Notes under the pieces: generated by a model | Database searches by the model: none | Seen by the model: only the letters and a program-made list of their open reading frames with translations | What the model was told of the DNA's origin: nothing | Shown: one piece after another, positions 9,594 to 19,389 of the stretch | Position numbering within the stretch: the stretch's first letter is position 1 | Layout: each line of letters begins with the position of its first letter | Source: Nostoc sp. S4 | Lineage (GTDB): Bacteria; Cyanobacteriota; Cyanobacteriia; Cyanobacteriales; Nostocaceae | Direction: 5' to 3' | Assembly: GCA_029379225.1 (NCBI GenBank) | Contig: JAQYWR010000001.1 | Coordinates: 124,001-188,000 of the forward strand | Length of the DNA stretch: 64,000 nt | Made by a program: the position numbers and the translations under genes

Positions 9594-9679
9594 GGGCAGA
9601 GGGGCAGGGGAGCAGGGGAGCAGGGGGGCAGAGGGGTGAACAATAACTCCTCAGTCAACCGTCAACAGTTAACAGTTAA
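9594..9679. repeat. G-rich low-complexity tract followed by heptamer repeat
   Basis: 9594-9636 is a run of GGGGCAG/GGGGAGCA units. 9652-9679 holds four 7-bp units (CAGTCAA, CCGTCAA, CAGTTAA, CAGTTAA), a short tandemly repeated repetitive (STRR-type) sequence. A 66-codon frame through this region is an artefact of the composition. Confidence 0.7.
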
Positions 9680-9714
9680 CACTCTACAAACTCCTGTTTA
9701 TTGACCGCCCGATC

Positions 9715-9870
9715 GTGCTAAATTACTAAAGCTTGGGGTTGGGAAACTCCGGTGAAATTCCGGGACTGTGCCGCAGCTGTGATGGAATCGCCTAAGTCAG
9801 AATGCCAACTCTCAGGATGTCCTCAGGACACACTCACCGTCTACTCCCTGCGTTGCACGGGGAAGGAGTT
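9715..9870 (+). promoter_or_regulatory. Cobalamin riboswitch controlling cobG-cobH-cobI
   Basis: The sequence CCGGTGAAATTCCGGGACTG, then TGCCGCAGCTGTGATGG, then AAGTCAGAATGCCAACTC (about 9755-9816) matches the conserved core and B12-box of cobalamin riboswitches. The expression platform is probably translational: ACTCC (9843-9847) can pair with GGAGT (9865-9869), which contains the cobG Shine-Dalgarno AAGGAG. Cobalamin binding would then reduce translation of a B12 synthesis operon. Core identification is firm; the platform pairing is inferred by eye, and the 5' limit is approximate. Confidence 0.88.
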
Positions 9871-9876
9871 GTTAGT

Positions 9877-11241
9877 TTGGTTTCTGGATTTGCCACTTGT
9901 CCTGGCTTGTTTTATGCCACACCCGCCGAAGATGGTATTCTATCTCGCATGAGAATTCCGGGTGGGATAATTAATAGCGAACAGTGCCGCGCGATCGCAG
10001 ATATCGCAGAACTGCACGGCGGCGGCTATGTAGATGTGACTAATCGAGCTAACCTACAAATCCGCGAAATCCGCACTCCAATCGATTCTGAAGTTCTCAA
10101 CCGCCTACAGAATATCGGACTCGGTTGTTGCAATACCGATGTAGACCACATCCGGAATATTATGACCAGCCCAACTGCTGGTATCGACCCCCAAGAATTA
10201 ATCGACACTCGTCCTTTTGTCCAAGCTTGGGATAATTATCTGGCGACACATCCAGCTTTATCAAAACTCTCAGCAAAATTTAGCGTTTGCTTCGATGGTG
10301 GTGGCGTAGTTCAAGTGTGCGATCGCCTAAACGATATCCTATTTGCTGCTGTCTTAGTTGACGGTGATGTTTACTTCCGCCTGCATCTGAGTGCAGGCGC
10401 GAAGGGACAACCGCCTAGCGATACGAAAATTTTGTTACCACCAAATGATTGTTTACCCGTCTTAGCAGCTTTGGCGGATGTCTATCTCAATCATAGTGAT
10501 ATTAATAATCAGCGGCGGCTACGTTTAAGAGAGTTATTAAATAGTTTGGGTTGTGAAAATTATCTTCACCAAGTTCAGCAACGTTTACCTTTTACTCTTT
10601 CTTGCAGTCAAACATCCCCAGTCGCCCAGAGAATAGACACGAAATATCAGCATATTGGCATCCATCCCCAACGCCAAAAAGGATTATTTTATATTGGTGT
10701 CGTCTTACCCCTGGGACGAATCGAGAGTAGACAGATGCGGGGTTTAGCAGATTTAGCAACAAAATACGGCAATGGTATCCTCAGGTTAAGCCCCTGGCAG
10801 AATTTGCTCCTAACAGATATTCCTCAACAAAAGCTTACCGATGTCCAAAATGAAATTACTCTCTTAGAATTAGATTCCTCAGCAACCAACATCAAAAGTG
10901 GATTAGTTGCCTGTTCTGGTAATAAAGGTTGTGCCGCTTCTGCCACAGATACAAAAAGTCATGCATTGGCATTGGCAAAATATCTTGAAAGCCTTACTCT
11001 CGAACACCCAATTAATATCCACTTTACTGGCTGCCAAAAATCTTGCGCCCAACATAGCCAAAGTGATATCACCCTACTCGGTGTCAACTTTGAGGTAGAC
11101 AATCAAACAGTCGAAGCCTATCACGTTTATCTTGGTGACAGCAACAACAGTCATAAATTCGGCCGAGAACTATATCAATACGTCACCTTCCCCGAACTAC
11201 CCGCATTAATAGAGAAAATCATAGAAATGTATAAAATATAA
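9877..11241 (+). CDS. cobG: Precorrin-3B synthase
   Basis: CobG is an oxygen-dependent, sirohaem-like Fe-S enzyme that converts precorrin-3A to precorrin-3B in aerobic cobalamin synthesis. The protein has the nitrite/sulfite reductase ferredoxin half-domain early (GGGYVDVTNRANLQIREI) and the [4Fe-4S] ligands CSGNKGC (C-x5-C) and CQKSC (C-x3-C) near the C-terminus. I place the start at TTG 9877: AAGGAG lies at 9863-9868, 8 nt upstream, and the protein then begins MVSGFATCPGLFYATPAEDG, like other CobG proteins. The in-frame ATGs at 9802 and 9817 lie within or directly behind the riboswitch B12-box and give an implausible N-terminus. Length from TTG is 454 residues. First gene of cobG-cobH-cobI. 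Confidence 0.9.
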   Translation: MVSGFATCPGLFYATPAEDGILSRMRIPGGIINSEQCRAIADIAELHGGGYVDVTNRANLQIREIRTPIDSEVLNRLQNIGLGCCNTDVDHIRNIMTSPTAGIDPQELIDTRPFVQAWDNYLATHPALSKLSAKFSVCFDGGGVVQVCDRLNDILFAAVLVDGDVYFRLHLSAGAKGQPPSDTKILLPPNDCLPVLAALADVYLNHSDINNQRRLRLRELLNSLGCENYLHQVQQRLPFTLSCSQTSPVAQRIDTKYQHIGIHPQRQKGLFYIGVVLPLGRIESRQMRGLADLATKYGNGILRLSPWQNLLLTDIPQQKLTDVQNEITLLELDSSATNIKSGLVACSGNKGCAASATDTKSHALALAKYLESLTLEHPINIHFTGCQKSCAQHSQSDITLLGVNFEVDNQTVEAYHVYLGDSNNSHKFGRELYQYVTFPELPALIEKIIEMYKI

Positions 11242-11321
11242 CTAATTATTCACTAGCCCAACTCCATCTAGAATCTCTATCTCTCTGTGCGCCTCTGCGT
11301 GCAAATTCATAACTTTCCACC

Positions 11322-11948
11322 ATGCCCGACTACATCCGAGACGCCAACGAAATTTACCGTAACTCCTTTGCCATCATCCGGTCAGAAGCCAACCTAGATG
11401 TATTACCACCTGATGTAGCAAAAGTAGCTGTGCGTCTCATACATGCCTGTGGAATGACGGATATCATCAATGACTTGGGATATTCACCAACAGCAGTGCA
11501 ATCTGCAAGGGCAGCACTAGCAGCAGGAGCGCCGATTTTCTGCGATTGCCGGATGGTTGCTGAAGGTGTCACCAGACGCCGCTTATCAGCAAACAATCAA
11601 GTTATCTGTACCCTCAACTATCCCGAAGTGCCAGATATTGCCAAAACTCTTGATACAACAAGGTCAGCAGCAGCTTTAGAATTATGGCGATCGCACCTCG
11701 AAGGAGCAGTAGTCGCAATTGGCAATGCCCCCACCGCCCTATTTAGGTTATTAGAAATGCTTGATGATGGAGCGCCGAAACCTGCTATAATTTTAGGCTT
11801 TCCAGTGGGATTTGTCGGTGCAGCCGAATCAAAAGCCGCATTGGCAGCGGACAGCAGAAATGTAGCATTTTTGACATTACATGGTCGGCGTGGTGGCAGT
11901 GCGATCGCCGCCGCCGCAGTTAACGCCTTGGCAACGGAGGAAGAATAA
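11322..11948 (+). CDS. cobH: Precorrin-8X methylmutase
   Basis: A 208-residue protein of the CobH/CbiC family, which moves the C-11 methyl group to C-12, turning precorrin-8X into hydrogenobyrinate. Visible family features are the conserved histidine in RLIHACGMTDII (about residue 42), CDCRMVAEGVTR and the C-terminal FPVGFVGAAESK. Length is normal for the family. It lies 80 bp downstream of cobG on the same strand and its stop codon overlaps the start of the next gene (TAATG), so it belongs to the riboswitch-controlled cobalamin operon. Confidence 0.95.
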   Translation: MPDYIRDANEIYRNSFAIIRSEANLDVLPPDVAKVAVRLIHACGMTDIINDLGYSPTAVQSARAALAAGAPIFCDCRMVAEGVTRRRLSANNQVICTLNYPEVPDIAKTLDTTRSAAALELWRSHLEGAVVAIGNAPTALFRLLEMLDDGAPKPAIILGFPVGFVGAAESKAALAADSRNVAFLTLHGRRGGSAIAAAAVNALATEEE

Positions 11949-12652
11949 TGAAAACAAAAGGTCGTCTTTATGGAATTGGTGTCGGCCCAGGCGATCCAGA
12001 ATTATTGACCCTGAAGGCACTGCGGTTATTGCGTGCGGCTCCTGTGGTAGCCTATCAATCAGCCACAGATCGTGAAAGTATTGCTAGAGCGATCGTCGCG
12101 CAATATCTAACTGGGAATCAAATCGAGGTGTTATTTCACCTCCCCCGCGCTTTGGAACCAGAAAAGGCTAAGTCCATTTACGACAAAGAAGTTGAACCAA
12201 TCGCCGCTCATTTAGCAGCAGGTCGAGATGTTGTGGTGCTGTGTGAGGGCGACCCATTTTTTTATGGCTCATTCATGTACCTGTTCACGCGGTTATCTGA
12301 CGAGTACCAAACAGAAGTTGTCCCTGGAGTTTCCTCACTGATGGCTTGTCCGGTAGCTTTGGGCGTACCTTTCACCTACTACAACGATATCCTCACCGTC
12401 CTGCCTGCCCCACTGCCAGCAGAAGAACTAACTACACAACTGTTGATGACCGATGCAGCAGCAATTATGAAAATAGGTCGTCACTTTACCAAAGTGCGCG
12501 ACATTCTGCATAAATTAGGGCTAGCATCGCGGGCAAGATATATTGAACGGGCAACAATGACACAGCAACGCATTATACCCTTGGATGAAGTTGACCCCGC
12601 AGAAGTACCTTATTTCGCAATGATTGTAATTCCGACTAAAAATCGACTATAG
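11948..12652 (+). CDS. cobI: Precorrin-2 C(20)-methyltransferase
   Basis: A 234-residue SAM-dependent tetrapyrrole methylase. It has the GVGPGDPELLTLKALRLL start typical of CobI/CbiL, the CEGDPFFYGSFMYLF motif (SAM site) and PGVSSLMACP. It methylates precorrin-2 at C-20 to give precorrin-3A, the substrate of CobG, so this operon encodes two consecutive steps plus CobH. The start overlaps the cobH stop by 1 nt (TAATG). A copy of the TTTGATTNNNTGAAAAA dispersed repeat begins at the stop codon (12651). Confidence 0.95.
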   Translation: MKTKGRLYGIGVGPGDPELLTLKALRLLRAAPVVAYQSATDRESIARAIVAQYLTGNQIEVLFHLPRALEPEKAKSIYDKEVEPIAAHLAAGRDVVVLCEGDPFFYGSFMYLFTRLSDEYQTEVVPGVSSLMACPVALGVPFTYYNDILTVLPAPLPAEELTTQLLMTDAAAIMKIGRHFTKVRDILHKLGLASRARYIERATMTQQRIIPLDEVDPAEVPYFAMIVIPTKNRL

Positions 12653-12799
12653 GACTGCTATTTGATTGTGTGAAAAAACTCGCCTTAACGGATAAATTTT
12701 TCTTAACTTAAGTATATTGCTGCTAGTTCTACTATTGTCGAACTCACATTCAATTAATAAAGTAGGTAGCTTGAGTCAATAATATACAAAGATAAATCC

Positions 12800-13270
12800 A
12801 TGCTCATGTTACTGTTTAACGTTGGCAATGAGCGATATGCGATCGCCTCTCAAGAGGTTGTCGAAGTTGTACCGCTAGTTTTGCTCAAATCTTTGCCACA
12901 CAAGCCAGAATACATCGCTGGTGTATTTAACTATCGCGGACGCATTACCCCAGTCATCGATTTATGCCAGTTGATGGGGGGCGAACCTTGTAGCCATAAC
13001 TTGAGTACGCGGATTATATTAGTTAACCATTGTGGGTCTAATAATATTAAATATATTTTAGGTTTGATCGCACAACAGGTTGTGGAAACATTGCACAAGT
13101 CTGAAAGCGAGTTTGTTGATTCTAATATTCAGATAGATGCAGCGCCATATTTGGGCAAGATAATCTTAGACGACAAGGGTATGATTCAGTGCATCCGGAT
13201 TAAGTACTTGTTATCTGAGGCAGAGCAAGTTAATATCTTGCCTGAAAGTATTTTAAACACAGCAGTTTAG
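12800..13270 (+). CDS. CheW-like coupling protein (WspB-type)
   Basis: A 156-residue single CheW domain (about 1-145), with FNVGNERYAIASQEVVEVVP and YIAGVFNYRGRITPVIDL, both standard CheW motifs. CheW proteins link chemoreceptors to CheA at the membrane. It is the first gene of a chemosensory cluster and lies 24 bp before a CheR gene. Gene order (CheW, CheR-TPR, MCP, CheW with Cys-rich head, CheA-REC, CheB) makes this the counterpart of WspB in Wsp-type systems; that equivalence is inferred from order and domain content. A second ATG two codons downstream is an equally possible start. Confidence 0.88.
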   Translation: MLMLLFNVGNERYAIASQEVVEVVPLVLLKSLPHKPEYIAGVFNYRGRITPVIDLCQLMGGEPCSHNLSTRIILVNHCGSNNIKYILGLIAQQVVETLHKSESEFVDSNIQIDAAPYLGKIILDDKGMIQCIRIKYLLSEAEQVNILPESILNTAV

Positions 13271-13294
13271 ATTGGTCTGAAGACCACACAAATC

Positions 13295-14539
13295 GTGCAA
13301 TCTGTCATCGAAGCTTTACTAAAAAGCAAAATTGGTTTAGATGTTAACTCAATTGGTTATGGTGCGATCGCTAGTGCTATTTATCAACGAATGGCAGATT
13401 GTGGTATCAACCAGATGTCTAGCTATTTGGCACATTTACAGGATTCTCCGCAAGAATGGGACATATTAATTGACAGTGTAATTGTCCCAGAAACTTGGTT
13501 TTTTCGCGAACCAGAATCATTTGCATTTCTCAAACATTATGTATTATCGGAATGGTTGCCAAAGAAACCCCAAGGTGTACTGCGGGTTTTGAGCGTACCC
13601 TGTGCCACAGGTGAAGAACCATATTCGATTGCGATCGCACTTTTAGAAGCAGGATTAACATCTGCTCAATTTCACATTGATGCTGTTGATATTAGCAAAC
13701 AATGTTTATTGAAAGCCCAGCGACCAATTTATGATAATTATTCGTTTCGCGGCAAACATCTTTTCTTTCAAGAGCGCTATTTTGAATCAATAAATTCAAG
13801 ATATCATCTGCGAGAATCAGTCAAAAACTTGGTAAATTTTATCAACGCTAACTTAGCTAATCCTCATTTTTTAATTAATACACAGGTTTATGATGTAGTT
13901 TTTTGCCGCAACTTATTGATTTACTTTGATAGCACCACTAAAGAACAAACTATTCGCGTCTTAGAAAGGTTGTTAATCGAAGGGGGTTTATTGTTTGTTG
14001 CCCATGCTGAAGCTGCGTTACTTATGAAAACTCAGTTTGTCTCAGTGCGCCAATCTTCAGCAATTGTCTATAAAAAGTTGACTAACCATCAAAATATTGT
14101 TGAGAAAACTTATACTATTTCTACCAATCACAAATCAACAATCGCTCCTCAGTTACCAACACAAAACCGCTATCAATTTCCGGTTGAGAATAAGATAGAA
14201 GTTCCTCCCCAGAAATCGGAGGCTGCAAACAACCTTAACCCAAACTTATTAGATCTAGCTAAAACTGCTGCCAATCGAGGTTGCTTAGATGAAGCAGTGC
14301 AACTATGCAACGATTACCTCAATCAAAATCAAATGAATGCTGAAGCTTATGTTCTCCTCGGCCAAGTGCAGCAAGCAATGGGACACAATGAGCAGGCGGC
14401 ACAATATTTTCGTAAAGCAATTTATCTCCAACCTAATCACGAACCAGCATTGACTCATCTAGCATTACTCAAGGAACAGCAGGGAGATAAGATTAGTGCT
14501 AATCTGCTTTGGCAGCGCATCTACAGATTACAGGATTAA
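13295..14539 (+). CDS. CheR-type chemoreceptor methyltransferase with C-terminal TPR (WspC-type)
   Basis: 414 residues. The CheR N-terminal helical domain is followed by the SAM-binding domain (about 75-270): VPETWFFREPESF, SVPCATGEEPYSIAIALLEA and FCRNLLIYFD are signature CheR motifs. A low-complexity linker (about 270-315) leads to tetratricopeptide units at about 318-410 (AYVLLGQVQQAMGHNEQAAQ and the following unit). CheR with TPR is the form found as WspC. It would methylate glutamates on the two MCPs encoded downstream. The start is GTG at 13295, 24 bp after the CheW stop; no ATG fits better. Confidence 0.9.
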   Translation: MQSVIEALLKSKIGLDVNSIGYGAIASAIYQRMADCGINQMSSYLAHLQDSPQEWDILIDSVIVPETWFFREPESFAFLKHYVLSEWLPKKPQGVLRVLSVPCATGEEPYSIAIALLEAGLTSAQFHIDAVDISKQCLLKAQRPIYDNYSFRGKHLFFQERYFESINSRYHLRESVKNLVNFINANLANPHFLINTQVYDVVFCRNLLIYFDSTTKEQTIRVLERLLIEGGLLFVAHAEAALLMKTQFVSVRQSSAIVYKKLTNHQNIVEKTYTISTNHKSTIAPQLPTQNRYQFPVENKIEVPPQKSEAANNLNPNLLDLAKTAANRGCLDEAVQLCNDYLNQNQMNAEAYVLLGQVQQAMGHNEQAAQYFRKAIYLQPNHEPALTHLALLKEQQGDKISANLLWQRIYRLQD

Positions 14540-15009
14540 AAAAATGGGCATATAGCTGAATAAATAAGCTGTTTCACATCTAATTTACATATCTAAATTT
14601 TATAAAAGTCCTGATGGGTGGGTCGGAAAAGCCTACCCTAACTAATTTATTGCAGTTGAAGCATAGTTAAGACCATTAACTTAATAGTTAAGAATTGTTG
14701 ACATTGTTTTGAGCAGCTTCATAAATTTCCTTAAATTTTAAAACCAATAATTGTTAATTCAGTACCTAATTTGGGAATTCTAGGCACTGAAGGCTTTTTT
14801 ACCTTTGATAGAAGTCTACGACAATCTATCTAATACCAATTTTGAATTTTTGATTGGGAATTCAAAGTTTTTTATAATTGGCTATTTCAGGTATCAACAA
14901 CGATACTATCTAGTCTGATTTAACATCAAACTAAAAAGTTTGAAATTGAGGCAATTATTTGTAGTGTATATTAAGCTTACGTTTTCAAATTATTAACTTG
15001 TCAAAAAAA
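14540..15009. other. Intergenic region inside the chemosensory cluster
   Basis: A 470-bp AT-rich gap separates cheR from the first MCP gene. Several short inverted repeats rich in GGGAATTC (about 14770-14870) are visible. I see no gene. The gap suggests the receptor-CheA part has its own promoter. Confidence 0.5.
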
Positions 15010-16659
15010 ATGCTTATTAATTGGAAACTCAAAGACCAGACTTTACTAGGATTCTCTATCCCCACAATTTTAATCTTTGTATTTAGTGTCATAGTTTATG
15101 CTACTACCAATCAGGTAGGAAAAAGTTATAAACAAGTAGGATTATCACACGAAGCTATCTTAGGAGCAAATGACATAGCTTTGACCGTATCTAATATGAA
15201 TCTTTCTATTCGTCGATATTTATTTGATACGAAAAAGTATCCGGATGCTTTAGAGAGATACACAAATTTTAGAAAAAGTTTTCAGGATGCTTTAAATCGC
15301 GCATCTAATATTGTTGAAGATACCTCACAAAAACAAAGATTACAAGTAATGCAGAATATGTTTGAGGAACTTGATGATTTGGTTAAAAATACTGTTGCAA
15401 TACCAAATATCGACAAAAAGAAACTTTTAGTTGATAATTTTTTAGAAAAATCAAGAGATATAAATGACAAATTAATTCAAGTCAACAATGAGTTTAATAG
15501 TCAAGAAAAAGAAATTATGGAACGAAGTATTGGAAGTACAAAAGCAATGCTCAATTTTATGAGCTTATTAGCGGTGTTGGTGACACTTTTAACTGTAGCG
15601 ATCGCTATTTTTATAACTTCCCTAATTTCTAAATCTTTGGGCAGTAGAGTATCTACTGCTGTAAATGTAGCAGATAAGATTTCTGGTGGGGATTTAACCT
15701 CATCTTTGGCTGAGAGTGAATTCAATAAAAAAGATGAAATTGGACAACTCTTGGAATCTTTTAAAATTATGATTCAAAAGCTGAGTACCTTAATTCGTCA
15801 AGTACAAGGCTCAGGTATTCAGGTAACAACCTCAGCCACGCAGGTAGGTGCTTCCGGCAAACAATTAGAAGCAACACTTGCAGAACAAGTGGCTTCGACA
15901 AATCAAGTCACGGCCACAGCCAAAGAAATCGCCGCCACTTCTAAAGAACTCCTCAACACAATGGAACAAGTGGTCGCAATGTCACAAGCTACAACAACCG
16001 CCGCCAACATCAGCCAAAAAGATTTGATGCGGATGGAAACAAGTATGCAGCAGTTAGCAAAATCAACCAATAGCATTGCTGCGAGATTAGGAGTTATCAA
16101 CGAAAAAGCTCATAATATCAATAATATTGTTCTCACAATTACTAAAGTAGCCGACCAAACTAATCTACTGTCGTTGAATGCAGCCATTGAAGCTGAAAAA
16201 GCCGGGGAATATGGTTTAGGTTTTGCCGTAGTTGCTAGAGAAATTCGCAGATTAGCAGACCAAACCGCAGTCGCCACCCTCGACATTGAGCAGATGGTCA
16301 AACAAATGCAATCTTCCGTGTCTACAGGGGTGATGGAGATGGATAAATTTGCGGCAGAAGTAGGGCGGAGTGTGGCAGATGTGGGCAATATTAGTACCCA
16401 GATTGGGCAAATTATCCAACAAGTACAGGATTTAAACCCACGTTTTGAATCTGTAAATCAGGGAATGGAAATTCAGTCGGTAGGGGCACAACAAATTAGT
16501 GACGCGATGATGCAGTTGAGTAGCACTTCTATACAAACAGCCGATTCGCTGCGAGAAATTAATAATGCGATCGCTCAACTTAATCAAGTTGCCCGTAACT
16601 TACGTCAAGAAGTTTCTGTCTTCAAAGTTAATAACACAATTGTTGAACCTACCTTATAG
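15010..16659 (+). CDS. Methyl-accepting chemotaxis protein 1 (WspA-type)
   Basis: 549 residues from ATG 15010; an in-frame TTG at 14998 would add four. Topology is classical: TM1 about 11-32, a periplasmic four-helix ligand domain of about 145 residues, TM2 about 178-204, HAMP about 205-260, and a long methyl-accepting coiled coil (about 270-535). The hairpin tip reads [18 protein letters not shown], followed by [20 protein letters not shown], close to WspA-type receptors. The signalling half is very similar to that of the next gene while the sensory halves differ. Sensed signal unknown. Confidence 0.92.
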   Translation: MLINWKLKDQTLLGFSIPTILIFVFSVIVYATTNQVGKSYKQVGLSHEAILGANDIALTVSNMNLSIRRYLFDTKKYPDALERYTNFRKSFQDALNRASNIVEDTSQKQRLQVMQNMFEELDDLVKNTVAIPNIDKKKLLVDNFLEKSRDINDKLIQVNNEFNSQEKEIMERSIGSTKAMLNFMSLLAVLVTLLTVAIAIFITSLISKSLGSRVSTAVNVADKISGGDLTSSLAESEFNKKDEIGQLLESFKIMIQKLSTLIRQVQGSGIQVTTSATQVGASGKQLEATLAEQVASTNQVTATAKEIAATSKELLNTMEQVVAMSQATTTAANISQKDLMRMETSMQQLAKSTNSIAARLGVINEKAHNINNIVLTITKVADQTNLLSLNAAIEAEKAGEYGLGFAVVAREIRRLADQTAVATLDIEQMVKQMQSSVSTGVMEMDKFAAEVGRSVADVGNISTQIGQIIQQVQDLNPRFESVNQGMEIQSVGAQQISDAMMQLSSTSIQTADSLREINNAIAQLNQVARNLRQEVSVFKVNNTIVEPTL

Positions 16660-16866
16660 AAATTCCCAGTTTAGTGAGGTACAGAGTCCAGCGCAGAAAT
16701 ACACAAAGATTTGGCCAAGTTTATTAATGAATAATTCGGATTTTTTAATACAGCTTTTATGTCAATTTAAAGAAAAAAAGATAGTTTTTCTGATTGTTTG
16801 TAACTTGTAGTTGTCAAAAATTATCTAATTTATTTTGTCAAATATTTGTCAGGAGTAATAAATTTA

Positions 16867-18636
16867 ATGTTCAAGAATATGACTTTGCAAACGCGAATGG
16901 TCAGTTCGTTTTTATTCATGGGGCTGATAGCACTGATTGTTGGCTTGTTGGGATGGTTTACAACCAGCGAGTTAAATCAGTATATTGACAGCCTTGGTAC
17001 AAATCACATACCCACTATGAACGGGTTATGGAAGATAAACGAAGGACAGACACAAATTCAATCGGCAGAGCGCTTACTCTTCGATCCAGAAATCACTGTT
17101 GCTGAAAGACAAAATGCATTAACTCAGATGCAGCTTGCTTGGAAACAAATTGACGAAGGTAGTAAGGAGTACGAAGCAACACCATTTACTGAGCAAGAGA
17201 AGAAAGAGTATGACGCATTTCAGCAAAGTGTGACTCTTTGGAAGCAAGCCCATGAGAAATTTTTACAGATTGAGCAACAATACAATCAACTCGCTATTCG
17301 CAATCCCTGGAAAAAATCCCTAGAATTAATTCGTCAGAAACAAGAAAATTCATCAGAGTTTACTACCATTCAAGCTGCATTAAATTTACGCCAGCGGATG
17401 GATTCTGAAGGAGCGAACAAAGAGGAACCTTTATTTGCAAAAACAAAAGAGCAAGCATCTAATCTATTGGAACTTACTCAAAGTTACATATTAGATATAC
17501 AACAAGAAGTTAAGAGGAACTTGGCTCGCAGCATCTTCTGGGTTTCTTTGGGAATTGTTATCGGCCCGATTACTGCCATCGTTTTGGGATTTGCGAGCGC
17601 CCGACAAATTGCCAGTCAAGTTATTGATGTTGTTAGGGTTGCAGAGGAAATTTCCCAAGGAAACTTGACCAATCAAATCACGGCTGACTCTAGCAGCAAG
17701 GATGAGATGGTTAGGCTATTAAGTGCTTTCTCCACAATGACCCAAAATCTGAATGGCTTGATTGCTCAAGTACAAAACTCAGGAATACAGGTGACTACCT
17801 CTGCTACTCAAATAGCTGCTTCGGGTAAGCAATTAGAAGCAACGATCGCGGAGCAGGTAGCCTCCACCAATCAAGTGACTGCTGCTGGCAAAGAAATTGC
17901 TGCTACCTCCAAAGAGTTGGTAAACACAATGGAACAAATCGTCACCATGTCACAACTGACAACCACAGCCGCAACTGTTAGCCAAAAAGACTTAATTCGC
18001 ATGGAAACCACTATACGTCAGTTAGCAGAAGCTACTAATACCATTGCGGCTCGACTGGGAGTTATTAGCGAAAAGGCCAACAATATTAATAATATTGTCG
18101 TGACAATTACCAAAGTCGCAGACCAGACAAATCTGCTGTCGTTAAATGCGGCTATTGAAGCAGAGAAAGCTGGAGAATCTGGTTTAGGCTTTGCTGTGGT
18201 TGCCAGAGAAATCCGCCGATTGGCAGACCAAACCGCAGTTGCGACCATCGACATCGAGCATATGGTCAAGCAGATGCAATCTTCAGTCTCTACAGGCGTG
18301 ATGGAGATGGATAAGTTTGCCGCAGAAGTGGGAAGAAGTATGGCAGATGTTGGCAGCATTAGTACACAGGTTGGACAAATCATCCAGCAAGTACAAGACC
18401 TGAACCCGCGTTTTGAATTGGTGAACCGGGGTATGGAAACTCAATCTGTGGGAGCGCAACAAATTAGTGAAGCAATGGTGCAGTTGAGTAGTACCTCAGT
18501 GCAAACTGCCGATTCTTTGCGGGAAATTAATCGAGCGATCGCTCAACTGAACCAAGTTGCCCAAAGTTTACGCCAGGGAATTGCCCGATTTCAGGTGAAG
18601 GCTGAATCTGCCACCGCTTCACTGCTAGGCTCTTAA
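16867..18636 (+). CDS. Methyl-accepting chemotaxis protein 2 (WspA-type)
   Basis: 589 residues from ATG 16867, chosen because AGGAG lies at 16851-16855, 11 nt upstream; a TTG at 16846 also keeps the frame but lies before that site. TM1 about 11-32, a periplasmic helical domain of about 185 residues, TM2 about 221-243, HAMP about 244-295 and a methyl-accepting domain about 300-575. Its cytoplasmic half matches the first MCP over long stretches (for example [16 protein letters not shown] and [14 protein letters not shown]), so the pair arose by duplication with later replacement or divergence of the sensor half. The next gene starts 10 bp downstream. Confidence 0.93.
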   Translation: MFKNMTLQTRMVSSFLFMGLIALIVGLLGWFTTSELNQYIDSLGTNHIPTMNGLWKINEGQTQIQSAERLLFDPEITVAERQNALTQMQLAWKQIDEGSKEYEATPFTEQEKKEYDAFQQSVTLWKQAHEKFLQIEQQYNQLAIRNPWKKSLELIRQKQENSSEFTTIQAALNLRQRMDSEGANKEEPLFAKTKEQASNLLELTQSYILDIQQEVKRNLARSIFWVSLGIVIGPITAIVLGFASARQIASQVIDVVRVAEEISQGNLTNQITADSSSKDEMVRLLSAFSTMTQNLNGLIAQVQNSGIQVTTSATQIAASGKQLEATIAEQVASTNQVTAAGKEIAATSKELVNTMEQIVTMSQLTTTAATVSQKDLIRMETTIRQLAEATNTIAARLGVISEKANNINNIVVTITKVADQTNLLSLNAAIEAEKAGESGLGFAVVAREIRRLADQTAVATIDIEHMVKQMQSSVSTGVMEMDKFAAEVGRSMADVGSISTQVGQIIQQVQDLNPRFELVNRGMETQSVGAQQISEAMVQLSSTSVQTADSLREINRAIAQLNQVAQSLRQGIARFQVKAESATASLLGS

Positions 18637-18645
18637 GCAACCGCC

Positions 18646-19389
18646 ATGAATACTATCACAACCGAATCACATATAGAACGTTGCTGGAATTTCATCGGCA
18701 TTGAAGGCGATCGCTCTTGTCCGCAACTACGTACATACGCTCACTGTCGCAATTGCCCGGTTTATTCGGCAGCTGGTCGCCAGTTACTAGAACGCACAAC
18801 ACCAGAACAATATCGCCATGAATGGACGCAATTACTAGCCCAATCGAAAATCGAGAAAAATCCGCAAATGCCTTCCTACGCTGTGCGTACAAAGGAAACT
18901 CTGACAGTTGTGATTTTTCGTTTGCAACAGGAATGGCTAGCGCTTCCGGCTCAAGTCTTCAAAGAAACTACTCCTCTGAGCGTGATTCATACTCTGCCTC
19001 ATCGTCACAACCAAGTTTTACGGGGATTAATCAATATTCGCGGTGAATTGCTGTTGTGTGTTTCTTTAAGCCACTTGTTGAATATCGATAGCGATACACC
19101 CCTACAAGTGCTGAGTCCAGTAGTGCATTCACGCATGGTGGTAATTGAAAAGGCTGGTAACGCTTGGGTGTTTCCAGTAGATGAACTCTACGGCCTGCAT
19201 CGATTAGATCCGGCAAAATTGCGCGATGCTGCTAGGAATATGAGTCAAGCAAGCCAAACTTACACTAAAGGGTTATTCTCGTGGCAACCTGCTAACTTCC
19301 AGACTTCACACCAGGAAGTGCGTTCGCAGACTGTTAGCTATTTGGATGATGAACTATTATTTACCACTTTGGCGAGGAAGGCGCAGTAA
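18646..19389 (+). CDS. CheW-domain protein with N-terminal cysteine-rich head (WspD-type)
   Basis: 247 residues. The first 60 carry four cysteines in CWNFIGIEGDRSCPQLRTYA followed by HCRNCPVYSAAGRQLLER (C-x12-C-x8-C-x2-C), a head also seen in WspD proteins. A CheW domain follows (about 85-235; RQLLERTTPEQYRHEW leads in, and VLRGLINIRGELLLCVSL is the core motif). The cysteines look like a metal or Fe-S site; that is inference. The stop codon overlaps the CheA start (TAATG), so the two proteins are probably made together and act in one signalling complex. Confidence 0.9.
   Translation: MNTITTESHIERCWNFIGIEGDRSCPQLRTYAHCRNCPVYSAAGRQLLERTTPEQYRHEWTQLLAQSKIEKNPQMPSYAVRTKETLTVVIFRLQQEWLALPAQVFKETTPLSVIHTLPHRHNQVLRGLINIRGELLLCVSLSHLLNIDSDTPLQVLSPVVHSRMVVIEKAGNAWVFPVDELYGLHRLDPAKLRDAARNMSQASQTYTKGLFSWQPANFQTSHQEVRSQTVSYLDDELLFTTLARKAQ

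Noticed and set aside
9458-9658. 66-codon minus-strand frame upstream of the CHASE2 kinase
   Set aside because: It is rich in Pro, Cys and Leu because it translates the G-rich repeat tract; no ribosome site.
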